Shown in pieces: positions 44,985 through 55,856 of a DNA stretch of 64,000 nt. The notes beneath the pieces are model-generated. The model was given only the letters and a program-made list of their open reading frames with translations. It made no database searches and was not told the origin of the DNA. A program made the position numbers and the translations under genes. Source of the DNA: Stappia sp. (lineage in GTDB: Bacteria; Pseudomonadota; Alphaproteobacteria; Rhizobiales; Stappiaceae); NCBI RefSeq assembly GCF_040110915.1, contig NZ_CP157793.1:2306939-2370938 (forward strand), read 5' to 3'. How positions within the stretch are numbered: position 1 is the first letter of the stretch; every line of letters starts with the position of its first letter.

Positions 44985-46301
44985 TTGCCATCCGAGAGCC
45001 TGCTCGTGACGATCCGCGACGACGACATCCAGGACTTCCGCCTGACGGCGATCACCGACATCCGCGACATCGACCGCGCCGCCTGGGACGCGCTGGCCAA
45101 TCCGCGTTGGACGTTGGGGTCCGGCGGATGCCTCGCCCCGCGCCCGGATGCGATTACAGGTGCGGAATCGACGTGTGAAGACGCGGATTCAATCTCTCAA
45201 GCCGGTGACTCTCTACCTGAGAACACCGACTTCAACCCCTTCATCACGCACGACTTTCTCGCCATCCTGGAGGAAAGCGGCTGCGTCGGCGAGCGCACCG
45301 GCTGGCTGCCCCAGCACCTCGTTCTGGAAGACGGCGGCGGCACGCCGGTCGCCGCCCTGCCCTGCTATCTCAAGTCCCACTCCATGGGCGAATATGTTTT
45401 CGACCATGCCTGGGCCGATGCCTTCCACCGCGCCGGCGGCTCCTATTATCCCAAGCTGCAGGCGAGCGTTCCCTTCACGCCGGCGACCGGACGCCGCTTT
45501 CTGACCGGCCCCGGCGTCGACCGCGCGGCCGCCACCGCCGCGCTCGCCGACGGGCTCAAGGAGCTGTGCCGGCTGCGCCGCGCCTCCTCGGCGCACATCA
45601 CCTTCCTGACGCGGTCCGAGTGGGACCGCGTGGCCGAGCGCGGGTTCCTCGCCCGCACCGACCAGCAGTTCCACTGGGACAATCCCGGCTACGCGGATTT
45701 CGACGCCTTTCTCGCCGATCTCGCCTCGCGCAAGCGCAAGCAGATCCGCAAGGAGCGCCGCGAGGCGCTGTCGGCCGGCATTTCCATCGAATGGGTGTCG
45801 GGCACCGATCTCACGGAAGCCCATTGGGATGCGTTTCACGCCTTCTACGAGGACACCGGCGCCCGCAAATGGGGGCGCCCCTATCTCAACCGCCGCTTCT
45901 TCTCGCTGCTCGGCGAGCGGCTCGGCGAGCGGGTGCTGCTGGTGATGGCGCGGCGCGAGGGCCGGATGATCGCCGGCGCGCTCAACCTGATCGGCTCGCA
46001 TGTGCTCTTCGGGCGCAACTGGGGCTGTCTGGAAGACCACCCCTTCCTGCATTTCGAGGTCTGCTACTATCAGGCCATGGAGTTCGCCATCGCGCGCGGT
46101 CTCGCCCGGGTCGAGGCGGGCGCGCAAGGAGCGCACAAGCTGGCGCGCGGCTATCTTCCGCAGACCACCTATTCCGCCCATTTCATCGCCCATCCGGGCC
46201 TGCGCGAGGCGGTCGCCGATTACCTGGAGCGCGAACGCGAGGCGGTGGAGATGGAAAACGCCGCGATCCGCGCGCACCACACCCCCTTCAAGCGCGGTTG
46301 A
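44985..46301 (+). CDS. DUF482/FemAB-like GNAT acyltransferase with an internal insertion
   Basis: 438 residues. The core is recognisable from HDFLAILEESGCVGERTGWLPQHLVLEDG, KSHSMGEYVFDHAWADAFHRAGGSYYPKLQASVPFTP and RKRKQIRKERREA. It continues with GALNLIGSHVLFGRNWGC and GLARVEAGAQGAHKLARGY. Relatives are peptidoglycan-type or uncharacterised N-acyltransferases. Between ALANPR (~43) and FNPFITHDF (~83) lies an acidic, Ser/Thr-rich segment of about 40 residues that I do not expect in this family, matching a GANTC-rich stretch of DNA. The start is TTG at 44985, or possibly GTG at 45006, which has the better upstream GAGAG. Confidence 0.88.
   Translation: MPSESLLVTIRDDDIQDFRLTAITDIRDIDRAAWDALANPRWTLGSGGCLAPRPDAITGAESTCEDADSISQAGDSLPENTDFNPFITHDFLAILEESGCVGERTGWLPQHLVLEDGGGTPVAALPCYLKSHSMGEYVFDHAWADAFHRAGGSYYPKLQASVPFTPATGRRFLTGPGVDRAAATAALADGLKELCRLRRASSAHITFLTRSEWDRVAERGFLARTDQQFHWDNPGYADFDAFLADLASRKRKQIRKERREALSAGISIEWVSGTDLTEAHWDAFHAFYEDTGARKWGRPYLNRRFFSLLGERLGERVLLVMARREGRMIAGALNLIGSHVLFGRNWGCLEDHPFLHFEVCYYQAMEFAIARGLARVEAGAQGAHKLARGYLPQTTYSAHFIAHPGLREAVADYLEREREAVEMENAAIRAHHTPFKRG
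45158..45215. repeat. GANTC-rich segment inside a coding region
   Basis: Three GANTC sites in 47 bases (45165-45169, 45186-45190, 45207-45211), within the unusual insertion of the DUF482 protein. It shares TGAAGACGCGGA with the GANTC-rich gap downstream of the same gene (about 45176-45187 and 46430-46441), suggesting related repeat elements. Confidence 0.45.
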
Positions 46302-46317
46302 ACCCGCGCCCTCAAGC

Positions 46318-46441
46318 GATTCAAATGACTCACGCTTTCGCGCCTCTTGACTCAAAGTCTCAGGAGCGGTCCTGAATCGGTTTCTCAACGCCTTGAATCG
46401 CAGTGTGACCTTCAACCTGACTCGGAACGTGAAGACGCGGA
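46318..46441. repeat. GANTC-cluster intergenic element
   Basis: Six GANTC sites within 106 bases (starting at 46318, 46327, 46349, 46374, 46395 and 46419) between the DUF482 and HIT genes. GANTC is the CcrM methylation site and is normally scarce in GC-rich DNA. The stretch also contains short inverted segments such as GACTCAAAGTC (46349-46359). It could be a methylation-sensitive promoter or a dispersed repeat. Confidence 0.55.
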
Positions 46442-46498
46442 CACCCGTCCCCGTTCCCGCATCCGACCATCCGACCACCCCGACACCCGGAGACGCCC

Positions 46499-46939
46499 AT
46501 GCCGCTCGGCCCCACCCCCGCCTATGACGACCAGAACGTCTTCGCGAAAATCCTGCGCGGCGAGCTGCCGAGCCACACCGTCTACGAGGACGACAAGACC
46601 CGCGTCATCATGGACATCATGCCGCGCGGCGACGGGCACGTGCTGGTGATCCCCAAGGCGCCGTCGCGCAACATCCTCGACATCGCGCAAGAGGATCTCA
46701 ACGCGGTGATGGCGACGGTGAAGACGATGGCCCGCGCGGTGATCGACGCCTTCGCGGCAGACGGCACGACGATCCAGCAGTTTTCGGAACCCGCCGGGGG
46801 ACAGGTGGTGTTTCACACCCATGTCCATGTGATCCCGCGCTTCGAGGGCGTGCCCCTGCGCCCGCACACCGGCGAGATGGCCGACAACGAGGTGCTCGCC
46901 GCCCACGCGGAGAAGATCCGCGCCGTGCTTGCGGAGTGA
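46499..46939 (+). CDS. HIT-family nucleotide hydrolase/transferase
   Basis: 146 residues. The histidine triad is HTHVHVIPR at about residues 103-111. NVFAKILRGELPSHTVYEDDKTRVIMDIMPRGDGHVLVIPK is the Hint-branch opening. Hint-type enzymes hydrolyse adenosine phosphoramidates; the physiological substrate is unknown. The GANTC cluster lies just upstream and may contain its promoter. Confidence 0.94.
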   Translation: MPLGPTPAYDDQNVFAKILRGELPSHTVYEDDKTRVIMDIMPRGDGHVLVIPKAPSRNILDIAQEDLNAVMATVKTMARAVIDAFAADGTTIQQFSEPAGGQVVFHTHVHVIPRFEGVPLRPHTGEMADNEVLAAHAEKIRAVLAE

Positions 46940-46952
46940 GCGAGCGGCCCGG

Positions 46953-47297
46953 TCAGGACACCGCGAGCCAACCGCCGATCAGCACGACTTCGGCGACGAG
47001 GACGCCGACCACCACCCGCTGACCCGCCAGCAGAAAGGCTCCGAAGCCCGAGGCGGCGGCGGCGAGACGCAACGCGACCGGCGCGGTTTCCAGCGCGCCG
47101 GTCGGGAACAGGATCAGCTTGGCGATCACGCCGGCGACCAGCGCCGTGGCGACCGCGCGCACGAAGATCAGCGCCTCGCTGTCCTCGCGCAGACGCCCGC
47201 TCGCCAGAACGCCGAGCCAGCGCCAGACGTCGGTCGCCAGCCAGCCGGCGACGACGATCATCACATAGGGCCACCACCAGGGATCGGCGAGCGTCAT
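46953..47297 (-). CDS. azlD: AzlD-type branched-chain amino-acid transport subunit
   Basis: 114 residues and about four helices: WWWPYVMIVVAGWLATDVWRWLGVLASGRL, ALIFVRAVATALVAGVIAKLILFP and a C-terminal GQRVVVGVLVAEVVLIGGWL. AzlD partners AzlC in exporting branched-chain amino acids. Its ATG overlaps the azlC stop by four bases. Substrate here unproven. Confidence 0.85.
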   Translation of the reverse strand: MTLADPWWWPYVMIVVAGWLATDVWRWLGVLASGRLREDSEALIFVRAVATALVAGVIAKLILFPTGALETAPVALRLAAAASGFGAFLLAGQRVVVGVLVAEVVLIGGWLAVS

Positions 47298-48121
47298 GCG
47301 ATGCCTCCGCGCCGGGCGAAGCGCGTCGCGCCATAGGCCAGCGTCCCGCCGACGAGACCCGTCCACAGAAGATCGAGCCCCGGCGCGACGACGAAAAACA
47401 CCGGCCCCAGCACGAGGCCCGCGAGCATCGCCGCCTTGTCCGCGGAGACCCGCGCAGCCCCCCACAGCGAACACAGGAAATAGACCGGTGTGAGCATGAA
47501 CAGGGCACCGGCCACCATCGGCGGCATGCGCTCCACCACCAGATAGGCCAGCCCCGTCACGCAGAAGACGAAGGTGGTCAGGCTGCCGCCGAAGCCGAGA
47601 AAGAACGGCAGGCGCGCGGGCCGCGGCAGGTCCGGCACATTGCGCATGGCAAAGACCCAGGCCGTCACCGCGACGAAATGCGAGGCCACCAGCAACAGCC
47701 AGCGCGGCGTCTTGCCCTCCTCGCGCACCAGCGGCATCAGCGCCATGGTCATCGGCATGAGACGGACGGAGGCCAGCGCCACGGCAAGCGCGGCCGGCAC
47801 CAGCCCCATGCCGGCGGTCAGCGCGCCGGTCAGCACCACGATGCTCGGCAGCGCCCAGACCAGCCCCGTCATCAGGAGCGTCTGGTCGAGGGTCAACCCG
47901 CTTTCGCGCGCCAGACCCGCATAGCCCACGAAGGCGGCGGTGAGGATCAGCGCCGGGATCGACACGGCCGCGCGCATGCCGCGAAAGGCCCATACGCGGG
48001 CCGGCAGCGCCGCATCGACCGACGCCGCGTCGGCGGAGGTCTGACCGGCACGGTGCGCGGCCCGATGTCTGGCACGCTGCTGGGAGGCCGGATCGGGGTC
48101 CGGCTCGGGAGACTCTACCAT
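47294..48121 (-). CDS. azlC: AzlC-family branched-chain amino-acid permease
   Basis: 275 residues from the ATG at 48121. The first ~45 are hydrophilic and disordered. Seven or so helices then begin with FRGMRAAVSIPALILTAAFVGYAGLARESGLTL, matching the AzlC opening, and include PSIVVLTGALTAGMG, ALASVRLMPMTMALMPL and LTPVYFLCSLWGAARV. An in-frame TTG at 48148 would add nine residues and is the only rival start. Forms an overlapping pair with azlD. Confidence 0.87.
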   Translation of the reverse strand: MVESPEPDPDPASQQRARHRAAHRAGQTSADAASVDAALPARVWAFRGMRAAVSIPALILTAAFVGYAGLARESGLTLDQTLLMTGLVWALPSIVVLTGALTAGMGLVPAALAVALASVRLMPMTMALMPLVREEGKTPRWLLLVASHFVAVTAWVFAMRNVPDLPRPARLPFFLGFGGSLTTFVFCVTGLAYLVVERMPPMVAGALFMLTPVYFLCSLWGAARVSADKAAMLAGLVLGPVFFVVAPGLDLLWTGLVGGTLAYGATRFARRGGIA

Positions 48122-48316
48122 GCTGGAAACCGCCTCAGGAAAAAGCAAGGCTCCCTTACTAAGTGCGCGGGACGGGGCATGTCAAACGGCGCCCGCGCCA
48201 GGACGGATCGCCGTCGTCGCGCAGACGGGCATCCCCCGTCGGGCGCCGGCGTCGCCGCTACGGGCGGAGCACAGCTCTCCCGGATCGCGCTTGTCCAACG
48301 CGGCTCACGCAAAGCG

Positions 48317-48370
48317 CCCGTCAAAATGCGCCTGTCAAAATGCGCCTGTCACAAGGCGCAAGTCACAAGA
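48317..48370. repeat. 14-base minisatellite, about four units
   Basis: Units at 48317-48330, 48331-48344, 48345-48358 and a partial fourth, with core CCTGTCAAAATGCG drifting to CCTGTCACAAGGCG. Non-coding. Confidence 0.8.
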
Positions 48371-48498
48371 AAGGAGCCGCGCCATTGGCGCGCCCTGAGC
48401 CTCATGCCAAAGGGTCGGAGCTCTCTTTGCGCCATCCATCCCGGGGCGCCATACCGAGGCGTCAAACCGGGACACCAAATCGGGACACCAAATCGGAG

Positions 48499-48629
48499 CG
48501 TCATACCGGGCAAGCGTCAGCGCGACCCGGTATCGGGGAGCCGAAAGCTTCGCTTCTTCCTGAGAGCACCCCACGCCCGCGCTCCGCCTCGCCGATCCCG
48601 GATCTCCGCGTCGCGGTGTCCGGGATGAC
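48499..48629. repeat. Pair of REP-like palindromes in opposite orientation
   Basis: ATACCGGG (48503-48510) pairs with CCCGGTAT (48526-48533). About 60 bases on, ATCCCGGA (48595-48602) pairs with TCCGGGAT (48619-48626). The outer edges read GTCAT and ATGAC, so the two elements are mirror-oriented like a REP doublet. Such units are dispersed between genes in many Hyphomicrobiales and can protect or terminate transcripts. Confidence 0.7.
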
Positions 48630-48727
48630 GTCCTTGCGGGGCTTTGACCTTGCGGCGCCGTGCCGGCAGTCTGAGGGCGCGCCATCGGCGCGCCCTGCTG
48701 GATCCTCGTATCGCGGAGCGCGCCGGC

Positions 48728-51187
<2,460 letters not shown>

Positions 51188-51196
51188 GGGCGACCC

Positions 51197-51556
51197 CTAT
51201 TTCTTTTCCATCACGCATTGGAGAGGATGCTGGTGTTTGCGCGCAAAGTCCATGACCTGTGTCACCTTCGTTTCCGCGACTTCATAAGTGAAGACACCAC
51301 ATTCCCCTACGCCGTGATGATGGACATGCAACATGATCCGCGTGGCTTCCTCGCGGTTCTTCTGAAAAAACCGTTCCAGAACATGCACGACGAATTCCAT
51401 CGGCGTGTAGTCGTCGTTGAGCAACAGGACGCGGTAGAGGTTGGGCCTCTTTGCAACCGTGCGCGTCTTGGTGACAACCAAGCCGTCGGCATCGTCGCCA
51501 TTGCCTCTGCGAGGTCCCTGCGTCATTTCCGCTCCATTGCTTCCGCGCACCTCCAC
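51197..51556 (-). CDS. clpS: ATP-dependent Clp protease adaptor ClpS
   Basis: 119 residues. [58 protein letters not shown] is the ClpS core with the hydrophobic N-degron pocket. It delivers N-end-rule substrates to ClpA. An internal ATG at 51526 (MTQGPRR) is a reasonable alternative start; the N-terminal tail is disordered either way. First gene of clpS-clpA. Confidence 0.96.
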   Translation of the reverse strand: MEVRGSNGAEMTQGPRRGNGDDADGLVVTKTRTVAKRPNLYRVLLLNDDYTPMEFVVHVLERFFQKNREEATRIMLHVHHHGVGECGVFTYEVAETKVTQVMDFARKHQHPLQCVMEKK

Positions 51557-52100
51557 GCCATCCCTCCAGCGTGACGCCGAATCCCGACAGCGACCCTATC
51601 ATCCCGACCGCGAAGGCATCCCGCCGTCATCGGCGTTTTCCGTGCCCGAACCTGCCCTGCCCGAGCACGTCCGACCCGCGCCGTCCGCATCGCGGCGCGT
51701 TTCGGAAACCGGGCCGGAGACCGGGCATGCGCGACGCGCAAGGTCGCTCCCCGCGTTCCTTCGCGCCATCCACACCGCGTCCGTCACGCCATTGCGTGCC
51801 CTGCAAGCGACCGCATCGTCGGTCGCCTCCCACATGGTAGGACGCCATAGGCATGCGCCGAGATCAACCGGGCAGCGGGCGAATTCCGCGTACAATTCCA
51901 TCATTGCGCGCGAGTCCCCGCAAGTCCCCGCGCGGAGCCGGCACCGGATCGGGCAGTGTATCGAGCGCGCCGCGTGGTCCGTCCCGCATGTTCCATGACA
52001 TTGTATGTATGGCAGTTGGCGCGCACTGCAACGGGGCGCGGCATCACGACCGCTCGAGCACGGACGAGCGCTCTCGTCAGTGCGGCCCGACGAGCCGACC

Positions 52101-52203
52101 AGAACCACGGGCGCCAAAACCACAGGCGCCCAAGACAGGGGCGCAAAAATAGAGGCGCCCAAGACAGGGGCGCAAAAATAGAGGCGCCCAAAACAGGAGC
52201 GAC
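52101..52203. repeat. 14-15-base minisatellite, about seven units
   Basis: Alternating units of the forms CCAAGACAGGGGCGC and AAAAATAGAGGCGC. A 29-base pair of units is repeated exactly at 52131-52159 and 52160-52188, with decayed units on both sides. Non-coding, just downstream of the phasin terminator. Confidence 0.85.
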
Positions 52204-52236
52204 AGCAGGCAGCCGCCAGACGGTGCGGCAAACGCA

Positions 52237-52263
52237 AAAGGCCCGGCGGATCGCCGGGCCTTT
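52237..52263 (-). terminator. Phasin gene terminator
   Basis: Twelve perfect pairs (AAAGGCCCGGCG at 52237-52248 with CGCCGGGCCTTT at 52252-52263) around a three-base loop, with a TTTT run on the minus strand. Lies ~68 bases after the phasin stop. Confidence 0.9.
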
Positions 52264-52330
52264 CGGAAACTTAATCGGCACGTGTCGCCGCAGGCGGCAA
52301 CGCCTGTGCGAACGCGCCGGGGCGCGCGTC

Positions 52331-52663
52331 TTACTTCGCTGCCTTCGCCATCACGCCCTCGTAGGGCTTGTAGGCGTCCTTGGCGAGTTCGCTGTACATT
52401 TCGCCGATCTTCGTGACTTCACCGACGAAGCCTTCGTAGGCCGTCTTCATGTAGTCGCTCTGCGCCTCGAACGCCTTGTCGAGCGACTTGGCCGCGACGA
52501 GCTTCTCCATGGCGGCCGTGCCGTCTTCGAAGGACTTCTTCTGGTAGTCGGCGACTTCCGAAGCGATCGCCTGCATGCCCTTGGTCATGGCGCCGATGCT
52601 CTCCATCATGACGTCCATGTTGTCCTTGCCGAGCTTCTGCATGTCTTCGAGATTGTTAATCAT
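52331..52663 (-). CDS. phaP: Phasin family protein
   Basis: 110 residues, entirely amphipathic helix without cysteine or long hydrophobic runs: MINNLEDMQKLGKDNMDVMMESIGAMTKGMQAIASEVADYQKKSFEDGTAAMEKLV and so on. MQKLGKDNMD with the KKSFEDG helix is typical of phasins, which coat polyhydroxyalkanoate granules. No PHA synthase is in the window. The upstream region carries a promoter and TGC/GCA palindromes of the kind bound by PhaR. Strong terminator follows. Confidence 0.88.
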   Translation of the reverse strand: MINNLEDMQKLGKDNMDVMMESIGAMTKGMQAIASEVADYQKKSFEDGTAAMEKLVAAKSLDKAFEAQSDYMKTAYEGFVGEVTKIGEMYSELAKDAYKPYEGVMAKAAK

Positions 52664-52808
52664 GGTCAGCCTCTATGAATTGATGTGGCCCGCAGGCCTG
52701 TCCCGATGTAGCGCTGCGCTCTGTTGTCGCACCGTCGATGCCGGGGGTCCGCGGGTCCTGGTCCTGAACGACCGAAGTCGGCGCCGGCGTTTCTCGATAC
52801 CCTTCCGG

Positions 52809-52835
52809 AATATATGCAGTGCACAAATTTGTCAA
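52809..52835 (-). promoter_or_regulatory. Phasin promoter
   Basis: On the minus strand a perfect TTGACA -35 (52830-52835) is followed at 15 bases by TATATT (52809-52814). TGCA-G-TGCA (52815-52823) lies between them. A TTGCAGCGCAA palindrome (52845-52855 on the plus strand read in reverse) sits just upstream. The 15-base spacing is short, so the exact -10 could be shifted by one or two bases. Confidence 0.6.
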
Positions 52836-52844
52836 CGTGCCATT

Positions 52845-52855
52845 TTGCGCTGCAA
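52845..52855. promoter_or_regulatory. Candidate PhaR-type operator
   Basis: TTGCGCTGCAA, TTGC and GCAA half-sites around three bases. PhaR of alphaproteobacteria recognises TGC-rich palindromes upstream of phaP. Its position just upstream of the -35, with a second TGCA-type element in the spacer, fits control of phasin by PHA level. Confidence 0.45.
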
Positions 52856-53248
52856 TATAATCCTTCGACCTAAGGCTTTTCACGTGCTCGCGGCACGCCG
52901 CACGCGACACGGGGGTGTCAGGCACCCCGCACGCGCCGCGTCATCCGGCCATCCCCACCTGCCAGTCCCCACCCGCATGTGGATGAAGACGCGCGGGTCG
53001 ATGTCGACGCGTTTGCGACGCCGATCGAGGTAACCGCGCATTAACTGCCTTTTGCGATTCTGACGCCACGACACAAATCGGACAAGCCGGCCGGATCACT
53101 GGTATCCCGGCAATGTCGAGCGATCGCGTTTCGAGTTTCGTAACCGTAATCGCCGCCGTGTCCGAGAAGCCCGAGAAAGCCCCTGACCGCCGGTCGTCAC
53201 CGTCGCTCAGGGCGAGTTTGCAACACCTGACCCGAACGGGGTGACATT

Positions 53249-54904
53249 GTGCTGAGTAAAGGTGTTCGACGCGTGCTGCGCGTTCTGTCGACCGGTTCGC
53301 GCGCGATGCTGATCGCGGCGGCCGCATTCGCGACCACGGGGCTGGCCGCCGGCGATGCCGCGGCCAATCCGAAGTATTCCGGCATCGTGGTCGACGCCAA
53401 GACCGGGCGGACGCTGTACGACTACAAGGCCGACGTGAAGCGGTATCCGGCGTCGCTCACCAAGATCATGACGCTCTACGTCCTGTTCGAGGAACTGGAA
53501 GCGGGGCGCATGTCGCTGAACACCCCGCTCAAGGTGTCGAAATACGCCGCCAGCCGGCCACCGTCGAAGATCTACGTGAAGGCCGGCAGCACCATCCGCG
53601 TCAAGGACGCGATCCGCGCGCTGGTGACCAAGTCGGCCAACGACGTGGCCGTGGTCATCGCCGAGAACGTGTCCGGGTCGGTGCCCGCCTTCGCCCGGCG
53701 GATGACCCGCACCGCGCGCGCCATCGGCATGAAGAGCACCACCTTCAAGAACCCGTCGGGTCTGCCGAACCGCGCCCAGGTCACGACCGCCCGCGACATG
53801 GCGCTGCTCGGGCGCGCCGTGCAGGACCGTTTCCCAAAGTACTACAAATACTTCAGCACGCGCATGTTCAAATACAAGGGCCGGCGCTACGGCAATCACA
53901 ACCGCCTGCTCGGCACCGTGAAGGGCGTCGACGGGATCAAGACCGGCTACATTCGCGCCTCGGGCTTCAACCTCGTGACCAACGTCAAGCGCGACCGCCG
54001 GCATGTCGTGGCCGTGGTGATGGGCGGACGCACCGGCGCCTCGCGCAACGCCCAGATGAAGAAGCTGATCGGCCGCTACCTGCCGAAAGCGTCGCGTGGC
54101 GAGCGCACCGCGCCGATGCTCGTGGCGCGCACCGGCTCGCGGTTCCCGCGCTTCGCGGAACTGCGGAATATCCCCAAGCCGGGCCACAAGCCCGGGCAGG
54201 CGCCGATGCTCGTGGCCAAGGTCGATGAAGTGCCCGACCGCAAGCCGGTGGTGCTCGTCAGCGACCGCCCGGAGCGCAAGCCGGAGCTGCGCGCGGCACC
54301 CGTGCAAACCGCCTCGGCCGCGGCCGTTGTGCCGGTTCCCCGCGCCGACATTCCGGTGGGGTCGACCGGGGCGGGTTCCGCATCGGGGAACATCGTGACG
54401 GGCTCGATCATTCCGGTCCCCCAGAAGCCGGACCTGAAGGCGGCGCTGGAACGCAAGTCCATGCGTCTGGCCTATGGCGAAGTGCCCGTGCCGCCGGCGC
54501 CGATCCGTACCGCCAGCGCGCCCGAGGTGCGCTCCGTGCAGACGCAGACGATCCGCATCACCGAGCCGTCCGCCCCGCCGGTCGCGGCCGCCGAACTGCC
54601 CGACGCCCCCGCCAACGCTTCGGTCACCGTCGCGGCCAACAACACCGCCGATCCGGAGCCGGGCTGGCAGATCCAGATCGCGGCGGCGGAGACCGAGGAC
54701 GGCGCCATTTCCATGCTGAAGACGGCCAAGGGCCGCCTCGGCCCGGCGCTGCGCGGCTACGATCCCTACACCGAGCCGGTCGAGGCCAACGGCACGACGC
54801 TCTACCGCGCCCGCTTCGTGGGCTTCGAAACCAAAACGGCCGCCTGGAAGGCCTGCGGCGCCCTCAAGCGCGAGCGGTTCAGCTGCTACGCGGTCTATGA
54901 GTAA
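53249..54904 (+). CDS. D-alanyl-D-alanine carboxypeptidase (DacF type) with C-terminal SPOR domain
   Basis: 551 residues. Signal peptide at 1-38. Penicillin-binding motifs: SLTK (about residues 69-72), SAN (~129) and KTGYI (~231). A ~170-residue Pro/Ala-rich linker follows, then a SPOR domain at ~470-551 (GWQIQIAAAETEDGAISMLKTAKG, YRARFVGFETKTAAWKAC). The enzyme trims pentapeptides of peptidoglycan, and SPOR domains target denuded glycan at the septum. This pairing is common in Hyphomicrobiales. GTG start. Periplasmic. Confidence 0.95.
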   Translation: MLSKGVRRVLRVLSTGSRAMLIAAAAFATTGLAAGDAAANPKYSGIVVDAKTGRTLYDYKADVKRYPASLTKIMTLYVLFEELEAGRMSLNTPLKVSKYAASRPPSKIYVKAGSTIRVKDAIRALVTKSANDVAVVIAENVSGSVPAFARRMTRTARAIGMKSTTFKNPSGLPNRAQVTTARDMALLGRAVQDRFPKYYKYFSTRMFKYKGRRYGNHNRLLGTVKGVDGIKTGYIRASGFNLVTNVKRDRRHVVAVVMGGRTGASRNAQMKKLIGRYLPKASRGERTAPMLVARTGSRFPRFAELRNIPKPGHKPGQAPMLVAKVDEVPDRKPVVLVSDRPERKPELRAAPVQTASAAAVVPVPRADIPVGSTGAGSASGNIVTGSIIPVPQKPDLKAALERKSMRLAYGEVPVPPAPIRTASAPEVRSVQTQTIRITEPSAPPVAAAELPDAPANASVTVAANNTADPEPGWQIQIAAAETEDGAISMLKTAKGRLGPALRGYDPYTEPVEANGTTLYRARFVGFETKTAAWKACGALKRERFSCYAVYE

Positions 54905-54949
54905 CGTTGCCCCACCCACCAAATCCAAAAGTCACGCGTATTGGTGAGT

Positions 54950-55657
54950 TCAATGACGATCGAGAAGCAGGTCCTTAGCCTCGTTGAGTTTCGCGGCGAG
55001 AAAGCCGCTTCCGCCCTGGTCGGGGTGGACACGTTTCATCAGCCGGCGATGCGCCGCCCGGATTTCCGCCTCGCCGGCGCCGGGCGCAAGCCCAAGAATC
55101 TCGTAGGCCTCCTCCTCGGTCATGGCGCCCGCGCTCGGCGAGGGTCCATGCCCCGCTGCGGCATCCGCCTCGAAGTCTACGCGCCATCCGGGCTCCCGGC
55201 GGTCGAGATAAGCCTCAAGTAGGGCGCGGCTGTCGGGGTCCGACGCCGCCTCCCGGTAGAGCGCCCTGAGTTCGGAGGGCGCGAGGTCGTCGAGTCCGCG
55301 CCCCTCGAAGCTGCCCGCCAGCACGTCGCCGCTCATGTCGCCGGTCTCATGGTCGAGGCGCATTTCGAAGAAGGCCGAGCGCACCACCGACACCTGCCCC
55401 GGCGCCGTGCCGCCCGTCCCCGTCTGCCGGAAGCCGGGCGCGCGGCGCAGGCCCAGCAACGTCAGCCCCGCCATGCCGGCGAGAAAGGCGAGATCGATCC
55501 GCCGGGCGACCAGCATGCCGGCCGCGACCAGCAGAAGCACGATCCCGCCGGCGGTCTTGAGCTGGCGCGCAAGCCGCGCCGGATCGGCCTTCGACGCCGA
55601 ATTGGCAAACACCACAAGCAGTGCCAGCGCCGCGACGCCGAGCAGCAGAAATCCCAT
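54950..55657 (-). CDS. Membrane-anchored DnaJ-domain protein
   Basis: 235 residues. Two N-terminal transmembrane helices ([17 protein letters not shown] and [17 protein letters not shown]). A middle segment [33 protein letters not shown] follows. A C-terminal J-domain (~175-235, [37 protein letters not shown]) carries the HPD motif that stimulates DnaK. Orientation suggests a cytoplasmic J-domain. The specific client is unknown. Confidence 0.9.
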   Translation of the reverse strand: MGFLLLGVAALALLVVFANSASKADPARLARQLKTAGGIVLLLVAAGMLVARRIDLAFLAGMAGLTLLGLRRAPGFRQTGTGGTAPGQVSVVRSAFFEMRLDHETGDMSGDVLAGSFEGRGLDDLAPSELRALYREAASDPDSRALLEAYLDRREPGWRVDFEADAAAGHGPSPSAGAMTEEEAYEILGLAPGAGEAEIRAAHRRLMKRVHPDQGGSGFLAAKLNEAKDLLLDRH

Positions 55658-55779
55658 GTCGTCTCCTCATCGCGCGTCATGCAAGGCCGACACGGCTCGT
55701 GCGAGTCGGCCCGTTCGCGCGCCCTCCCCCATATAAGGAAAGCGGGACGCGCGGGCGAGACCCCGCGGTGAGACGAAAA

Positions 55780-55805
55780 ACCCCGCGCCGATGCCGGCGC
55801 GGGGT
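55780..55805 (-). terminator. dps terminator
   Basis: Ten pairs (ACCCCGCGCC at 55780-55789 with GGCGCGGGGT at 55796-55805) and, on the minus strand, a following TTTTT. It lies about 50 bases after the dps stop. Confidence 0.9.
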
Positions 55806-55856
55806 CTGGTCCGGGACCCGGGGAACAGGCCGTCCGCCGTCTCATCGGATGATGCC

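Larger units (their letters stand above)
48122..48727. other. Repeat-rich intergenic region downstream of clpA
   Basis: About 600 bases between azlC and the end of clpA, with no credible gene. It holds a 14-base minisatellite (48317-48370), a direct repeat GGGACACCAAATC near 48470-48500 and a pair of REP-like palindromes (48499-48629). No clear clpA terminator beyond the palindromes. Confidence 0.55.
51557..52330. other. Intergenic region between phasin and clpS genes
   Basis: About 770 bases. The open frames on both strands look like shadows. The left end should contain the clpS promoter; on the minus strand TTGCAG and TACATA separated by 16 bases near 52006-52035 are a weak candidate, but far from clpS. 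A minisatellite (52101-52203) and the phasin terminator (52237-52263) are listed separately. Confidence 0.45.
52664..53248. other. Divergent control region of phasin and D,D-carboxypeptidase genes
   Basis: About 585 bases. The phasin side carries a promoter and candidate PhaR sites, listed separately. The other side (53025-53180) contains a somewhat AT-richer piece (TTAACTGCCTTTTGCGATTC) that may hold the carboxypeptidase promoter. No gene recognised. Confidence 0.5.
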
